DNA of 64,000 bases, from NCBI RefSeq assembly GCF_904849725.1, contig NC_058520.1, forward strand, positions 532,880,083 to 532,944,082, given 5' to 3'. Of the stretch, positions 24,520 to 36,518 are shown one piece after another; the first letter of the stretch is position 1, and each line of letters begins with the position of its first letter. The stretch is from Hordeum vulgare subsp. vulgare (lineage: Eukaryota > Streptophyta > Magnoliopsida > Poales > Poaceae). Position numbers and translations under genes: made by a program. The notes under the pieces are model-generated. The model saw nothing but the letters and a program-made list of their open reading frames with translations, had not been told where the DNA came from and made no database searches.

Positions 24520-25219
24520 TCACGTATCGTCGTCTTTGGTGCTCAAGCCATAAGTAGCGTGATCACTTGTCATCTTAAAGTTTTCATCTTTCTTGCTAGA
24601 TGATTCACCAATATTTTTAGGAACAAAAACAGACTTGGTGACCTTGTTGTGGGAAAAGTCTGGAGGATTCTGCACAGCGGCAAAAGCGTAACCCATGTTG
24701 GTTATAACGTCCTCTAGTTTGCCAATCCTAGAGGAATCATGACCTAGTTTTTGTTAACTGTGGGTTCCTTATCCTTTAAATTTTTCAAAACCATTCCCAC
24801 CTTGGATCCGTACTGAGTGATTTGATTGTGGATCTTTTTATCCAAAATATCAATAAGTTTGATCGTAGCAACTTTATATTCAATGACGTCCAGCCTACGC
24901 ATCGCATGATCCAGAGTTAAGGTAGTTCCATTAACGATGAGTGGGGGTAAGCCTACCAAATTTATTACAGCTCCCTAAGATCAACGGTATGGCTACCCAA
25001 GAAATTTCCGCCTATGATGGTGTCAAGAATATACCTATTCCAAGGAGAAATACCCACATAAAAACCGCGAAGTAGGACGGTAGTGGATTGCTTATGAGTA
25101 GATCTACTCTGAGCATTGCAAATCCTATACCAAGCATCCTTTAAGTTTTCTTCCTCAATTTGTTTGAAATTGAGAACTTCGTTCTCGGGAGTATTGTTTG
25201 AAGTGGTGGATCTAGCCAT
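24520..25219 (-). pseudogene. Short gag-like protein of element D (frameshifted)
   Basis: Minus-strand from the ATG at 25219 (MARSTTSNNTPENEV...). The first 85 codons are open and contain DAWYRICNAQ and LLRGFYVGISPWNRY, resembling part of a gag capsid region (compare the F gag IQIFYAGLTFASRN). A frame change follows near 24960, then an open stretch with LDVIEYKVATIKLIDILDK, a probable coiled coil. The end GLSTKDDDT before the TGA at 24520-24522 equals the polyprotein tail of F. The protease domain is absent, so this is a gag fragment joined to the terminal tail. Frameshifts make it a pseudogene. Confidence 0.6.
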
Positions 25220-25408
25220 GAGGACAAGTAGACTATCCCACACAAACGAACAGACAACAAGCGAGAGAAAAAGGCAAACGAAAAAGGAAAATATTTTTTT
25301 GTAAATTTTTGTTTTCCAGAAGTGGGGGAGAGGAAAACGAGATGCAAAAAAGGTAAATGCAAGAGATGAGTTTGCGACACTTACTTGGATGAGTTCTTGA
25401 CTTGATCC

Positions 25409-25426
25409 TCCCCGGCAACGGCGCCA
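25409..25426 (-). other. Primer binding site of element D
   Basis: Minus-strand TGGCGCCGTTGCCGGGGA, a perfect copy of the F and P primer site, complementary to the 3' end expected for plant tRNA-Asp. Confidence 0.85.
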
Positions 25427-25436
25427 GAAATCCTTC

Positions 25437-26978
25437 AGCTACTTCTCAAAAAATAGCGCCAGAAATTTACACATTGACGGAGACTTGCTTGCGTTGGTTT
25501 TTCCCTTGAAGAGGAAAGGGTGATGCAACACAGGAGCAGCAAGTATTTCCCTCAGTTTAAGAACCAAGGTATCAATCCAGTAGGAGAATCTCGTCAAGTC
25601 CAGAGTACCTGCGCAAACACAAAAGAGCTTGCACCCAACACTATAAAGGGGTTGTCAATCCCTTCAAGATTGATTGCAAATTGAGATCTGAAGGCGGAAA
25701 GTGCAACGAAGAAAAAGAGTAAGGTTGAAAATATGGTGTGAAGTAGACCCGGGGGCCATAGTGTTCACTAGAGGCTTCTCTCAAAATAGCAAATATTACG
25801 GTGGGTGAACAAATTACTGTCGAGCAATTGATAGAACCGCGCAAAGTCATGACGATATCTAAGGCAATGATCATGCATATAGGCATCACGTTCGAGACAA
25901 GTAGACCGATACTTTCTTCATCTACTACGATTACTCCACACATCGACCGCTATCCAGCATGCATCTAGTGTATTGAGTTCATGACAAACAGAGTAACGCC
26001 TTAAGCAAGATGACATGATGTAGAGGGATAAACTCAAACCAATGATGAAAACCCCATCTTTTTACCCTTGATGGCAACAACACGATGCGTGCCTCGCTAC
26101 CCCTTCTGTTACTGGGTGAGGTCACCACATCGTATGAACCCAAAACCAAGCACTTCTCCCATTGCAAGAATCATAGATCAAGCTGGCCAAACAAAACCCA
26201 CAACTCGAAGAGAATTACAAGGATATGAAATCATGCATAAGAGAGACCGGAAGAAACTCAAATAAGACTCATAGATAATCTGATCATAAATCCACAATTC
26301 ATCGGATCTCGACAAACGCACCGGAAAAGAATATTACATCAGATAGATCTCCATGAAGATCATGGAGAACTTTGTATTGAAGATCCAAGAGAGAGAAGAA
26401 GCCATCTAGCTACTAGCTATGGACCCGTAGGTCTATGGTGAACTACTCACGCATCATCGGAGAGGTCATGGTGTTGATGAAGAAGCCCTCCGTATCCGAA
26501 TCCCCCTCCGGCAGGGCACCAGAACGTGCCCCGCATGGGATCTTGCGGAGACAGAAGCTTGCGGCGGCGGAAAAGTACTTTCGATGATCTCCTGATTTTT
26601 TCTGGAATTTATGGGAATATATAGGCAAAAGACCTAGGGCAGAGGTGGCCCAGGGAGCCCACAAGCCTAGGAGGCACGGGCCCCCCTGGCCGCGGCTAGG
26701 GGGCTTGTGGGTCCTTAGTGGCCCCATGCCTTGGTTCTCAAGCTTCCGATCTTCTTCCATTTCGGAAAAAATCTTTTTGGAAGTTTCGTTCCATTTGGAC
26801 TCCGTTTAAAACCGTCCTCTGAAAGGGGTCAAAAACACGGAGAAAATAGGAACTGGCACTTGGCACTGAGTTAATAAGTTAGTCCCAAAAAGATATAAAA
26901 GGCATACAAAACAACCAAAGTTTGACAGGATAATAGCATGAAACCATAAAAAATTATACATATGTTGGAGACGTATCA
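25437..26978 (-). mobile_element. 5' LTR of element D (1542 bp)
   Basis: Begins TGATACGTCTCC on the minus strand at 26978. Its inner terminal base is changed (ends GTAGCT instead of GTAGCA at 25437). A TATATA stands at 26618-26623 on the promoter side, beside the ACAAGCC/GGCTTGT inverted repeat at 26658-26711. Confidence 0.93.
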
Positions 26979-26983
26979 AGGTG
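26979..26983. repeat. Target site duplication of element D (right)
   Basis: AGGTG, matching 20292-20296. Confidence 0.95.
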
Positions 26984-27970
26984 CGTCGTGTATTATGTCA
27001 CAGGGGAGGACTGCTTCAACCGCGTACACCATAAAGAAGGGGGTGTACCTTGTGGATTAATTCATTGGCAATCCTCATAGGGGGTGTACACCATAAAGAG
27101 GGGAGGATTCGCAAGCCCCATAGCACCATAAAGAAGGGGGTGTACACCACAAAGACGGGAGGATTCGCAACCCCATAGCACGGAGTCGAGCTCCTCCACC
27201 CATTGGCAATCAGAATCTTGAAGGCAGCGGACCAACCTGGGTTTAATACCGCTCATAATGAGCTCGTTGGCTCTTTTGACGTGTCCGTTGGTCAGCGGGT
27301 GGTATATGGAAGTATAATCGAGCTTTACGCCCAAGTTTGCGCACCAATTTTTTACCTCGTGGGCAGTGAAATTGGACCCATTGTCTGTTATTATGTTGTG
27401 CGGAACACCATAACGATGTACGACACTGGAGATGCTTCGATTACTGGTTTAGCCTTGGTCGAGGTGACCGGATTTGCTTTGATCCATTTGGTAAATTTGT
27501 CAACCATAACCAGGAGGTATTTCTTTTTCTTGGTCCCCCCTTTAACTGGACTTACCATATCCAGACCCCACACTGCAAAGGGTCGGGTGATCGGAATTGT
27601 TCAAAGAGCTGTTGGGGGCATGTGGATTTGGTTTGCAAAGAGTTGACACCCCGTATAACGCTAAATGAGTGCGTGGGCATCCTCTCGGGCCGTCCGCCGG
27701 TAGAATATGACTTGAAAAGCCTGGTTGACCACGGCCCGTGCTGCTGCATGGTGACTGCCCATACGGGCGTGTACCTCTGCCAAAAGCTGCCTTCCTTCTT
27801 CCTCGGATATGCATCATTGGAGTACTCTTGTGGTGCTCTTTTTATATAGCTCACCCTTGTGGACCTCATAAGTCTTTGATCGGCGGATGATACGTCACGC
27901 CTCAGTTTGGTTGTCGGGCAGCTCCTTACGTAATAGATAAGCAAGGAAGGATTCAGTCCATGGCGCAATT
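26984..27970 (-). pseudogene. Integrase core of element T pol
   Basis: Minus-strand. Order: a zinc-binding-type region near 27600-27970 (degenerate, frameshifted), then the catalytic core. The first Asp lies in MWGLDMVSPVKGG near 27560, the second in TDNGSNFT near 27370-27390. The third catalytic position reads HVKRAN where the family has VERAN, so the Glu is now Lys (codon at 27275-27277). A local tandem duplication at 27020-27190 garbles the region after the core. In an active element this protein inserts the cDNA; this copy cannot work. Confidence 0.75.
27022..27190. repeat. Short tandem duplications inside integrase of T
   Basis: The word CACCATAAAGA(A/G)G occurs three times (about 27028, 27091 and 27123), and GGAGGATTCGCAA twice, with GGGGGTGTAC in between. 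The array looks like two overlapping duplications of roughly 30-60 bp and breaks the reading frame. Confidence 0.6.
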
Positions 27971-28226
27971 ATGGCCATGACCTCATGGTCCGAGGGTGTT
28001 TCTTCGATTGAAGACCCGTTGATGACTTGATCGTCATGCTCGGTCGCTAGGGGTACCACCGGCTCTTCTCCTTCATCCCCTGTGCGGACCGTCTCGTCTT
28101 GCCATACTACGGATGGCTTGAACAACAGCTCTAGAAAGATGTTTCTAGGTATGGGGTCATGCTTTGCACCTAAGCGGGTGAGAACGTTCGCTGCTTGGTT
28201 GTTGTCTCTTGAGACATCGTGGAACT

Positions 28227-28736
28227 CTAATCCTTCAAATCGTGATGATATTTTGAGGATGGCATTCTATAAGCTGACATTTCTGGATTCTTTGCGTCGA
28301 ATTCACCATTGATTTGTGAAATGGCAAGATTAGAGTATCCTCGCACTTCGAGCCAGTGAATGCCCATTGATGCTGCCATCCGAAGACCGTGTAACAAGGC
28401 TTCGTATTCGGCTGTGTTGTTTGAATCGGCATACATGATCTGTAGCACTTACCGAACATTATCCCCGGTGAGGGATGTGAGAATCACTCCAGCCCCTAAT
28501 CCGGTGAGAGTTTTGGACCCGTCGAAGTACATGGTCCAATGAGCATAAGTGTTATTCTCTTTGGGGAGTTCGACCTCGATCCATTCAGCCACGAAGTTAG
28601 TGAGGACCTCAGATTTGATGGCCCATCGTGGTTTGTAGGTGATCTCATATGGCAGGAGCTCGATGGACCATTTCGTTATCCGACCAGTGGCGTCCTTATT
28701 GTTGATAATATCGTTTAGAGGAATTTCCAAAGTCAC
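28227..28736 (-). pseudogene. RNase H region of element T pol
   Basis: Minus-strand. Motif YFDGSKT (first catalytic Asp) near 28530, then NNTAEYEALLHGLRMA (catalytic Glu) near 28370-28410, and WLEVRGYSNLAI. The two halves are in one frame, separated by a TAA near 28449. RNase H degrades the RNA strand during reverse transcription. It belongs to the same decayed polyprotein as the neighbouring pieces. Confidence 0.8.
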
Positions 28737-29960
28737 ACTGACTGCACACTCCTGGAAATAGTGTCAAAGCTCCCATGATGCCATGAACACTGTGTAGGCG
28801 ATCTTTTGGTAATGTGAGTACCTGGTTTTGTATGGGGTGAGAACTTCACATACGTAGAAGACCGACCTTTGAATCAGTAGTTGTTGGCCTTCAGCTTCTC
28901 GTTCTACACGAGTACCGCGTTGACGACTTGATTGGTTCCTGATATATATAGAAACATCGGCTCCCCTGTGAAGGGTGCTGCTAGTATGGGATTGCTAGCT
29001 AGTATCGTCTTGATGTCCTACACAGCCGTTGTGGCCTCATCGGTCCACTTGAAATCTTTGGTTTTGTTCAGCAACCGATACGGTGGCAGGGCCTTCTTGC
29101 CTAGACGAGATATAAATTGGCTTAGGGATGCCATGCAGCCTACCAGCTTTTGGACATGTTGTAGCTATGCTGGTATCACGAGCTGCGACAATGCTCGTAC
29201 TTTGGTCGGATTGGCTTCAATTCCTCTTTGTGATATGATAAATCCGAGGAGCTTTCCAGCGGGGACTCCAAAGACGCATTTATCCGGATTAAACCGAATG
29301 TCGTATTCCTGTAAGTTGGCAAAGGTCTCCTTGAGGTCGTCCACTAGCTGGTTGACGTGTCTGGTCTTGACGACCATATCGTCTACATATGCCTCAATTG
29401 TGGCGCCCACATCTTTAGCCCGAACGGCATTGTGTTGAAACAGAATGGCTCGTAGGGTGTTATTAATGTGGTTTTTGCATGATCGTATTCCTTCATTTTG
29501 ATCTGATGGTATCCGGAGTAGGCATCGAGGAAGCATAGGGCATCATGGTCGGCTGTGGCGTTCATAATTTGATCGGCAACAGAAAGGGATCCTTGGGGCA
29601 GGCTTTGTTTAGGTCTTCAAAATTGGCGCATAACTGCCAGGATTTGTCCTTCTTTTGTACCATCATCGGTTTCCCAACCAGCCGGGGTGTTTAATGTCCC
29701 TGATGAAACCGACTTCCAGCCACTTGGCGAGCTCTTCGCCCATAGCTTGGTGTTTAGGTTCAGAAAATTGGCGCAAGGCCTGTTTGACAGGTTTGAAACC
29801 AGCTATTATATCCAGGCTTTGCTCTGCAAGCCCCCAAGGGATTCCTCGCATGTCTGATGGGTGCCAGGAAAATATGTCCGAGTTTGCGCGTAGAAAAGCG
29901 CATAGTGCTTCGTTGATTTCTCGCTCCAGTTGTGCCCCGATTGATGTTGTTTTAATTGGG
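28737..29960 (-). pseudogene. Reverse transcriptase region of element T pol
   Basis: Minus-strand. N-terminal part LAKWLEVGFIRDIKHPGWLGN near 29670-29720, then MPFGLK near 29420, then the catalytic motif YVDDMVVK (YVDD encoded at 29378-29389). GKLLGFIISQRGIEANP follows near 29200-29260. The order and spacing match gypsy/Tat reverse transcriptases. Several frameshifts (near 29410, 29570 and 29660) and stops are present. It is the polymerase of the only gypsy element here that still shows one. Confidence 0.8.
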
Positions 29961-30001
29961 TTTGTTCGGTGTACGTGGAATTTGACGATTTAGTTGGCCG
30001 A

Positions 30002-30600
30002 TTAGAAGGATGTGGACTTGGGCTGCTTGCCGAAGATCACGTCATTTTTGTCCACCACGGCACGTAGTGCCGTGAGTTCTTTTGCGGCAAGGGTCTCTAC
30101 CAGAACTTCGAGGGCGAGGTATGTCGTTTTGTTTTTGGCCCAGAGGGATCTTTTTGGGTAACTGTTTACCGTGATCACTCTGTTTAGCCCTGGCATTTTG
30201 AGTTGCATGTACCTATAATGTGGTATGGTCTCGAACCGTGTGAAGGCTTCGCGTCCCAACAGTGTGTGATAGCCGTTATGGAATGGGACAATATGAAAGA
30301 GTAGCTCTTCGGATCGGTAATTATCGGGCGTATCGAATACCATGTCGAGCGCTACTCATCCTGTGCAGTGGGCCTCTGTCTTGGGGACAATACCCCAGAA
30401 GGTGGTTGTGCTCGGCTCGATTCTAGATTGGTCGAACTGTGTTTTTTCAACTGTGTCCTTGTAAATGTGGTTGAGGTCCTTGTCCTGTCCATCAGTACTT
30501 TGTTGAGTCTGAAGCTATCGATTATGGGGTTTAGGACTAGGGCGGCACATACCCGGCATGTATTGGCCATCGGGTCATCGCCCTGGTCAAACGTGATAGG
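30002..30600 (-). pseudogene. Aspartic-protease region of element T
   Basis: Minus-strand. Starts near SNTPITFDQGDDP at about 30570-30600 and continues with ALVLNPIIDSFRLNKVLMD (the expected active-site segment just after is degraded). A different frame follows at 30002-30343 with HTLLGREAFTRFETIPHY, the conserved second half of Tat-type proteases. Frameshifts near 30350-30480. It lies between gag and reverse transcriptase as expected for this lineage. Confidence 0.65.
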
Positions 30601-30660
30601 TGTGTTTGACCATGGGTTCGCCGCTGCTACATGATGGATTTGATGGAGTTCCCGAAAGGC

Positions 30661-31593
30661 TCTCTATCTCTGATTTTTAGATGTGAACGTCTCATAGATC
30701 ATTAAGATCTCTTTGGTTGTATCCAGCGGTGTTGTTGGCCAGAGCTTCGAGGGTGTCGCGATGAGGATAGCCTCTCCGCTTTTGGCAACCTGCCTGAGGA
30801 TCCAGCATGCTCTAAGGCTATGTGTGGAGCTTGATTCACACGGGGCAGTATTTATGTGGCATGTCTCGTCCAGTAGTACGTCGAGGACCGATTTAGCCTG
30901 CGTTCGAGTTCTTTTTGCCGAGTTTCCGGTTGTGACCGGCCCCATAAACGAGGGTGGGCGTCTTGTCCGGATTGGTCTGGCGAGGCTTGGGTCGTTGCAC
31001 ATTTGCGGAATTTGCAAAGTACTTTCCCTGACGCGGTATTTGAGCACTATGCTCAACAGCACGGTGCATGATTGTATCCGGCAACGAGAGAGGGCGTTGA
31101 GGATGCCCAAGTTGTGGCAATGCTACTGGAAAGCTTGAATAAGCTCCCGCTCGTCGTGGCCTCCGATCTTGTTGCCGAGGAGGAATTTGGCCCAAAAGTG
31201 GTGTACTAATTCCCCTCGCTTCTGCATGACTTTGTACGTGCCCGGAGAGCCATGCTCTTCCGTCTTATGCTCGGTATGGGTTATGGGTGGGGAATTTTTT
31301 TGAATTCCCGTGATTTGCGGGCAATAAACCTCGATGGTTGGGTTCCCGACAAGGTCGCGTACTGGGCCTGTCGCTGGCCCCGACGAGTTGCCACGATGAG
31401 ATAGATTTTCCGGACTGTTGGATAAGTCCGAAAGATCGCTAACCGGGACGTAGACCATCCTCAGCTCACGTGATTGATGCGGGGAGCCCGTGCCCGGGCA
31501 CTCGATGATCTTTGTCAGAGGCGTAGTGGGTGGGATATAGATTTCCCCGTCGTCGGATCTAAGTCCTATCAAGCTGCGCTCCAGTGTGTTCAC
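30661..31593 (-). pseudogene. gag region of element T, 5' end missing
   Basis: Minus-strand. Contains ELVHHFWAKFLLGNK near 31160-31200, typical of Tat-type gag. The GILNALSRCR and SLRACWILRQVAKSGEA segments follow near 31080 and 30790. A stop interrupts at about 31130 and parts of the expected capsid region seem to be missing. The N-terminal part is cut off at 31593 by element P. Confidence 0.6.
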
Positions 31594-33178
31594 TGATAAC
31601 CCACAAGTGTAAGGGATAGCAACAGTTTTCGAGGGTAGAGTATTCAACCCAAGTTTGTTGATTCGCACACAAGGGAAAGCGAAAGAATATTCTCAAGTAT
31701 TAGCAGCTGAGTTTGTCAGATTCAACCACACCTGAAAGATTAGTGTGTGCAAGCAAAGTATCAGTAGCAAAGTAGTATGATAGCAACGGTGTCAGAAACG
31801 ATATGTTGACGGCAGACTATTCCTAACTGTTGTATCAATGGCGCCAGTAGGTTGCACGTGGGCGAGTAACTATTCTTCCCCGACAACGGTGTCGAAAAAG
31901 GATCTTGCAACAAGTAACAGCGAAGTAGCAAGGAACAGCAGTAGCAGCAGCAGCAGAGTAACAGTAATAGCAACAGTAGTAGCAAAGTGGCCCAATCCCT
32001 TTTGTAGCAAGGGACAAGCCTAGACAAAGTAACGTAGCAAGGACCAGTAGTAAAAGACTCATAGGCAGTGGATCGGTGATGGATGAGTATGATGGATGTG
32101 ATTCATCATGTAACAGCTATAACACGGAGAGATAAGTAACTAGCTCCCGTTCGTCAATCTAATGTAGGCATGTATTCCATATGTAGTCATACGTGCTTAG
32201 GGAAAAGAACTTGCATGACATCTATTGTCCATCCCTCCCGTGGCAGCGGGGTCCTAATGGAAACTACAGGATATTAAGGTTCTCCTTTTAATAAAGAACA
32301 GGACCAACGCATTAACACATGGTGAATACATGAACTCCTCATACTATCATCATCTCCGGGAGTTGTTCCGGCTATTGTCACTCCAGGGTTGCCGGGTCAT
32401 AACACATAGTAGGTGACTACAACTTGCAAGATAGGATCTAAAACACACATATATTGGCGACAACATAATAGGTTCAGATCTTAAATCATGGCACTCGGAC
32501 CCTAGTGACAAGCATTAAGCATAGCCAAGTTGTAGCAACATCAATCTAGAACATAGTGGATACTAGGGATCAATCCCCGTCAAAACTAACTCGAGTACAT
32601 GATAGATCTCATCCAACTCATCACTGTATAGCAAGCCTACGATGAGATTACTCAAGAACGATGAAGAGCATCATGGAATTGACGATGGAGGAAGGTTGAT
32701 GATGACGATGGCGACGATTTCCCCTCTCCGGAGCCCCGAACGGACTCCAGATCTGCTCTCTAGATGAAGAACAGGAGGTGGCGGTGCCTCCGTATCATAA
32801 AACGCGATGAAACCTTCTCCCTGATTTTTTTCCGCGCGAGACGGAAGATATAGAGCTGAGTTTGGGGGCGGTGGTGCCACGTGGGCCCCACAAGCCCTCA
32901 CGACGCGGCCTAGGGGGTGGCCGCGGCCCAGGGGCTTGTGGCCCACTCGCACGCCCCCTCCGGTGGATCTTTGCGTAGGTCTTTTTCTTTTATTCCAGAA
33001 AAATTCTCTGTAAATTTTCAGGACATTCCGAGAACTTTTATTTCTGCACAAAAACAACACCATGGCACTTCTGCTGAAAACAGCGTCAGTCAGGGTTAGT
33101 TCCATTCAAATCATGCAAATTAGAGTCCAAAACAAGGGCAAAAGAGTTCGGAAAAGTAGATACGACGGAGACGTATCA
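31594..33178 (-). mobile_element. 3' LTR of element P (1585 bp)
   Basis: On the minus strand it starts TGATACGTCTCCGTCG at 33178 and ends CTTGTGGGTTATCA at 31594. It contains a GC-rich promoter block with inverted repeat (32883-32944), followed downstream by a TATA-like CTATATC near 32852. A CAG/GTA-type simple-repeat stretch lies at 31935-31985. Confidence 0.9.
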
Positions 33179-33674
33179 ACTCCCCCAAGCTTAAAGCCTT
33201 GCTTGTCCTCAAGCAATTCAGTTGACAAACTAAAAGAGACAAAAGAAAAACTTTGACGAACTCTGTTTGATCTTGTTGTTGCAACTATGTCTAACTCATA
33301 ACCAGAGTTTCAGCAAGATCACAAGCAAACCACATAAGCAAATGACATCTAGGTCTCACGGTAAACTCATATCAATGGCGTAATCAGCTAGCGAGCAAAT
33401 GATAATAAGTCTCAAACGTCAACACTTCAATCAAAACAACATGAAGCAGTACGAACAGATGGTATCTCGCTAGCTCTTTCTGAGACCGCAAAACATAAAT
33501 GCAGAGCACCTTCAAAGACCAAGGGCTGACTAAACATTGTAATTCATGGCAAAGAAGATCCAGTCACAGTCATACTCAACACAGTTAAAAGCAAAGCATA
33601 AAAATGACAGAGGTGCTCTCTAATTGGTGCTTTTGTAAGAGAAGGATGACTCAACATGAATATAAATAGATAGG
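33179..33674 (-). other. Non-coding 3' region of element P, part 1
   Basis: Begins beside the LTR with the polypurine-type word (minus TAAGCTTGGGGGAGT, 33179-33193). No coding sequence seen. Confidence 0.6.
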
Positions 33675-34598
33675 TGATACGTCTCAAACGTATCTATAAT
33701 TTTTTATGGTTTCATGTTGTTATCTTGTCAACTTTGGATGTTTTATATACCTTTTATATGTCTTTGGGACTAACTTATTAATTCAGTGCCAAGTGCGAGT
33801 TCCTGTTTTTCTGTGTTTTTGACTCTTTTCATATCTGATTTTGGAACGGAGTCCAAACGGAGTAAAATCCCCGAAATGAATTTTTCCAGAACAGAAGAAG
33901 ATCGGGGGACTTGAGGGCCAAGGCGGGAGTCCCACAGGGAGCCCACAAGCCGTGTAGCCGCGGCCAGGGGGGTCGTGGCTACTAGGCTTGTGGCCTCCCT
34001 GGAGCTCCCCTGCCCTAGCTCTTTGGCCTATATATTCCCTAAAATCCCAGAAAAAATGAGGGCGTCCACGAAACCACTTTTCCGTCGTCGCAAGCTTCCG
34101 TTTCCGCAAGATCTCATCTGGAGACCCTTCCCAGTGCCGTGCCGGAGGGGGCTTTGGAGCTGGAGGGCTTCTACATCAACTTCATTGCCTCTCCAATGAC
34201 TCGTGAGTAGTTTACTTCAGACCTACGGGTCCGTAGTTAGTAGCTAGATGGCTTCTTCTCTCTTTTGGATCTTCAATACAAAGTTCTCCATGATCTTCAT
34301 GGAGATCTATCCGATGTAATCCTCTTTGGCTGTGTGTTTGTTGAGATCCGATGAATTGTGGATTTGTGATCAGATTATCTATGAATTATATTTGAGTCTT
34401 TGCTGATTTCTTATATGCATGATTTGATATCCTTGTAAGTCTCTCCGAGTCTTGGGTTTTGTTTGGCCAACTAGACCTATGATTCTTGCAATGGGAGAAG
34501 TGCTTGGTTTTGGGTTCATACCGTGCGGTGACCTTTCCCAGTGACAGAAGGGGCAGCAAGGCACGCATCGTGTTTTTTCCATGAAGGGTAACAAGATG
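33675..34598 (+). mobile_element. LTR fragment E of the Athila-type family
   Basis: Plus-oriented 924 bp covering the 5' part of an LTR like that of F and A: start TGATACGTCTC, promoter inverted repeat near 33940-33995, TATA-like TATATATTCC near 34028. It stops at about ...AACAAGATG (34598), where sequence of P resumes. It is either a truncated insertion or the remnant of a solo LTR. No TSD is seen. Confidence 0.8.
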
Positions 34599-36043
34599 TC
34601 CTTCGCAGAGGAAAGGATTGATTTGCAGAGGTGCCAGAGCTCAAGCTTTGAAAACAGAGATAATAATTTTGGGTGGCATGCTTTCATTGTCAACTCAATA
34701 ACTAAGAGTTCTCAACATCTTGCACGCTTCACATGCTATAGGCGGTTCCCAAACAGAAAAATCAAGTTTTGACTCCCCCACCACCAATCAATCACACTCC
34801 ACGGCTAACCGAATACTCGGGTACCGTCCATACCAACATCAATCCTGGGGGAGTTTTGTTTGCAATTATCTTTTTGATTTGAGCATGGAACTATGAATTC
34901 GAATTACCGGCCCCTTTCTCATGAATGATAGTGAATAAATACATATCGAGGATAACACACCTAGCATGTAAGATACCGATAGCCCCCTGTCACCACATGA
35001 GCGGTTCAGACATGCAAAACAGATTATTTCTTGAAGATTTAGAGAGTGGCACATGCAAATTTACTTGGAACGGCAGGTAGATACCGCACATAGGTAGGTA
35101 TGGTGGACTCATATGGAACAACTTTGGGTTTATGGAAGTGGATGCACAAGAAGTATTCCCGCTTAGTACAAGTGAAGGCTAGCAAAAGACTGGGAAGCGA
35201 CCAACTAGAGAGCGACAACAGTCATCAAAATGCATTGAGATTAACTAACATTGAGTGCAAGCATGAGTAGGACATAAATCACCATGAAAATGAACATCAT
35301 AGAGGCTATGTTGATTTTGTTTCAACTACATGCGTAAACATGCGCCAAGTCAAGCCACTTGAATCATTCAAAGGAGGATACCATCCTATCATACTACATC
35401 ATAGTCATCTCAAAATTCATGTGGGCAACCAAGACAAACCATTATAAGCTCCTAGCTAAGTAAGCATGGCATAAGCAACTATGATCTCTAAGTTGTCATT
35501 GCAAACATGTTTCTCTCACAACAAAGCTGAACCAGGCATGATGAGCTAGCCATACTTACATAAACAAAATAGATCGAGTTCATACCAGCTTTTCCAGGCT
35601 AAGTCACTTCATCATATATCGTTGCCTTTCACTTGCATGACCGAACGATGTGAACAATAATAAGCGTGCTCGTGCATTGGACTACGCTGGAATCTGCAGG
35701 CAAACACAAAGGAGAAGACAAAGTAATATGGCTCTTTGAAAGCTAAACAGGTATGCATGCAAGAGCCACTAAACATTGTAACCAATATCTTCTACCTTGA
35801 CCCAAAGAAAAAGAAAACTATTTACACGCGAAAGCTCCCAACAAGCAAAAGAAGAAAAATAAAATCTTTTTGGTTTTTCTCAACTAGGCAGACACACGAA
35901 AAGAAAACGAGAAAAAGAAAATAAACTAGGATGATACAGTGGCAAAGTGTGAACACCGGCTAACAAAGTGAAAGCATAAGCAAGAATGTAAAGTCGGTGA
36001 GAACACATACTCCCCCAAGCTTAGGCTTTTGGCCTAAGTTGGT
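34599..36043 (-). other. Non-coding 3' region of element P, part 2
   Basis: About 1.4 kb between fragment E and the end of ORF2. A second polypurine-type word (minus TAAGCTTGGGGGAGT) stands at 36010-36024, just after the ORF2 stop. Nothing else recognised. Confidence 0.6.
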
Positions 36044-36513
36044 CTACTCCCAAGGATGGTCCTGGCGAAACCCAAAATCATAATGGGGGTTATACGGGAG
36101 CGCTGCAGCCAGTGCCTGAATAGCTGCCTCACGGAGACGAGCAGCCTTTGACTCCCTCTCATACTCCTCTTCCTCTCCTCTGGTTATGTAATATCTCTGT
36201 TTTACCTGAAAGTCAAAGAAGGCAGGAGCAGGAAGGGTAATATGGAAAAGACGTTGCCGGTTAAATATCAAACGGTATAGGAGGGATTAATAATCCCTCT
36301 CAAGGAACTGGTAGCGTGTCAAAGCGACGCGGTCAAGGAAAGCTGTATGGAGCGGGGGATCTCCTTCGCGGATGGGTACTCCAAGAAAATTTGCTATGCG
36401 AATGGCATAGATGCCACCAAAGAAATCCCCTTCAATAGCATTCTTATTCAGCCTCCTTGCTATAATAGCTCCCATGTTGAAGCTTTTGTCACCTGTCACT
36501 GCGCTCTTAAGGT
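36044..36513 (-). pseudogene. ORF2 of element P, C-terminal part
   Basis: Continues ORF2 across the BARE/Angela insertion: using one copy of the duplicated GACAA, the frame from 45265 reads on directly as CHLKSAVTGDKSFNMG. It includes KNAIEGDFFGGIYAIRIANFLG, one in-frame TAA near 36287, and an acidic then basic segment (TRGEEEEYERESKAARL). The stop is at 36044. The protein resembles ORFs annotated as putative plant transposon proteins in Athila-type elements; its function is unknown to me. Confidence 0.65.
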
Positions 36514-36518
36514 GACAA
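36514..36518. repeat. Target site duplication of BARE/Angela (left)
   Basis: GACAA, identical to 45260-45264. Confidence 0.97.

Larger units (their letters stand above)
20297..26978 (-). mobile_element. Complete Athila-type LTR element D (6.7 kb, non-autonomous)
   Basis: Minus orientation: 3' LTR 20297-21832, non-coding 21833-24519, short coding region 24520-25219, primer site 25409-25426, 5' LTR 25437-26978, TSD AGGTG. It interrupts integrase of element T between core and C-terminal domain. It encodes neither protease nor polymerase. Confidence 0.93.

Noticed and set aside
28932..29438. 168-codon plus-strand open stretch
   Set aside because: Antisense shadow of the reverse transcriptase of T, where YVDD and neighbouring motifs are on the minus strand.
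31935..31985. CAG/GTA-rich stretch considered as an independent microsatellite locus
   Set aside because: The same stretch is in the other LTR of P (58026-58080), so it is part of the LTR and was copied with it.
33675..34598. Considered as a MITE or a solo LTR
   Set aside because: It matches the first 920 bp of the F-type LTR and stops abruptly without a TSD; a truncated LTR is the simplest reading.
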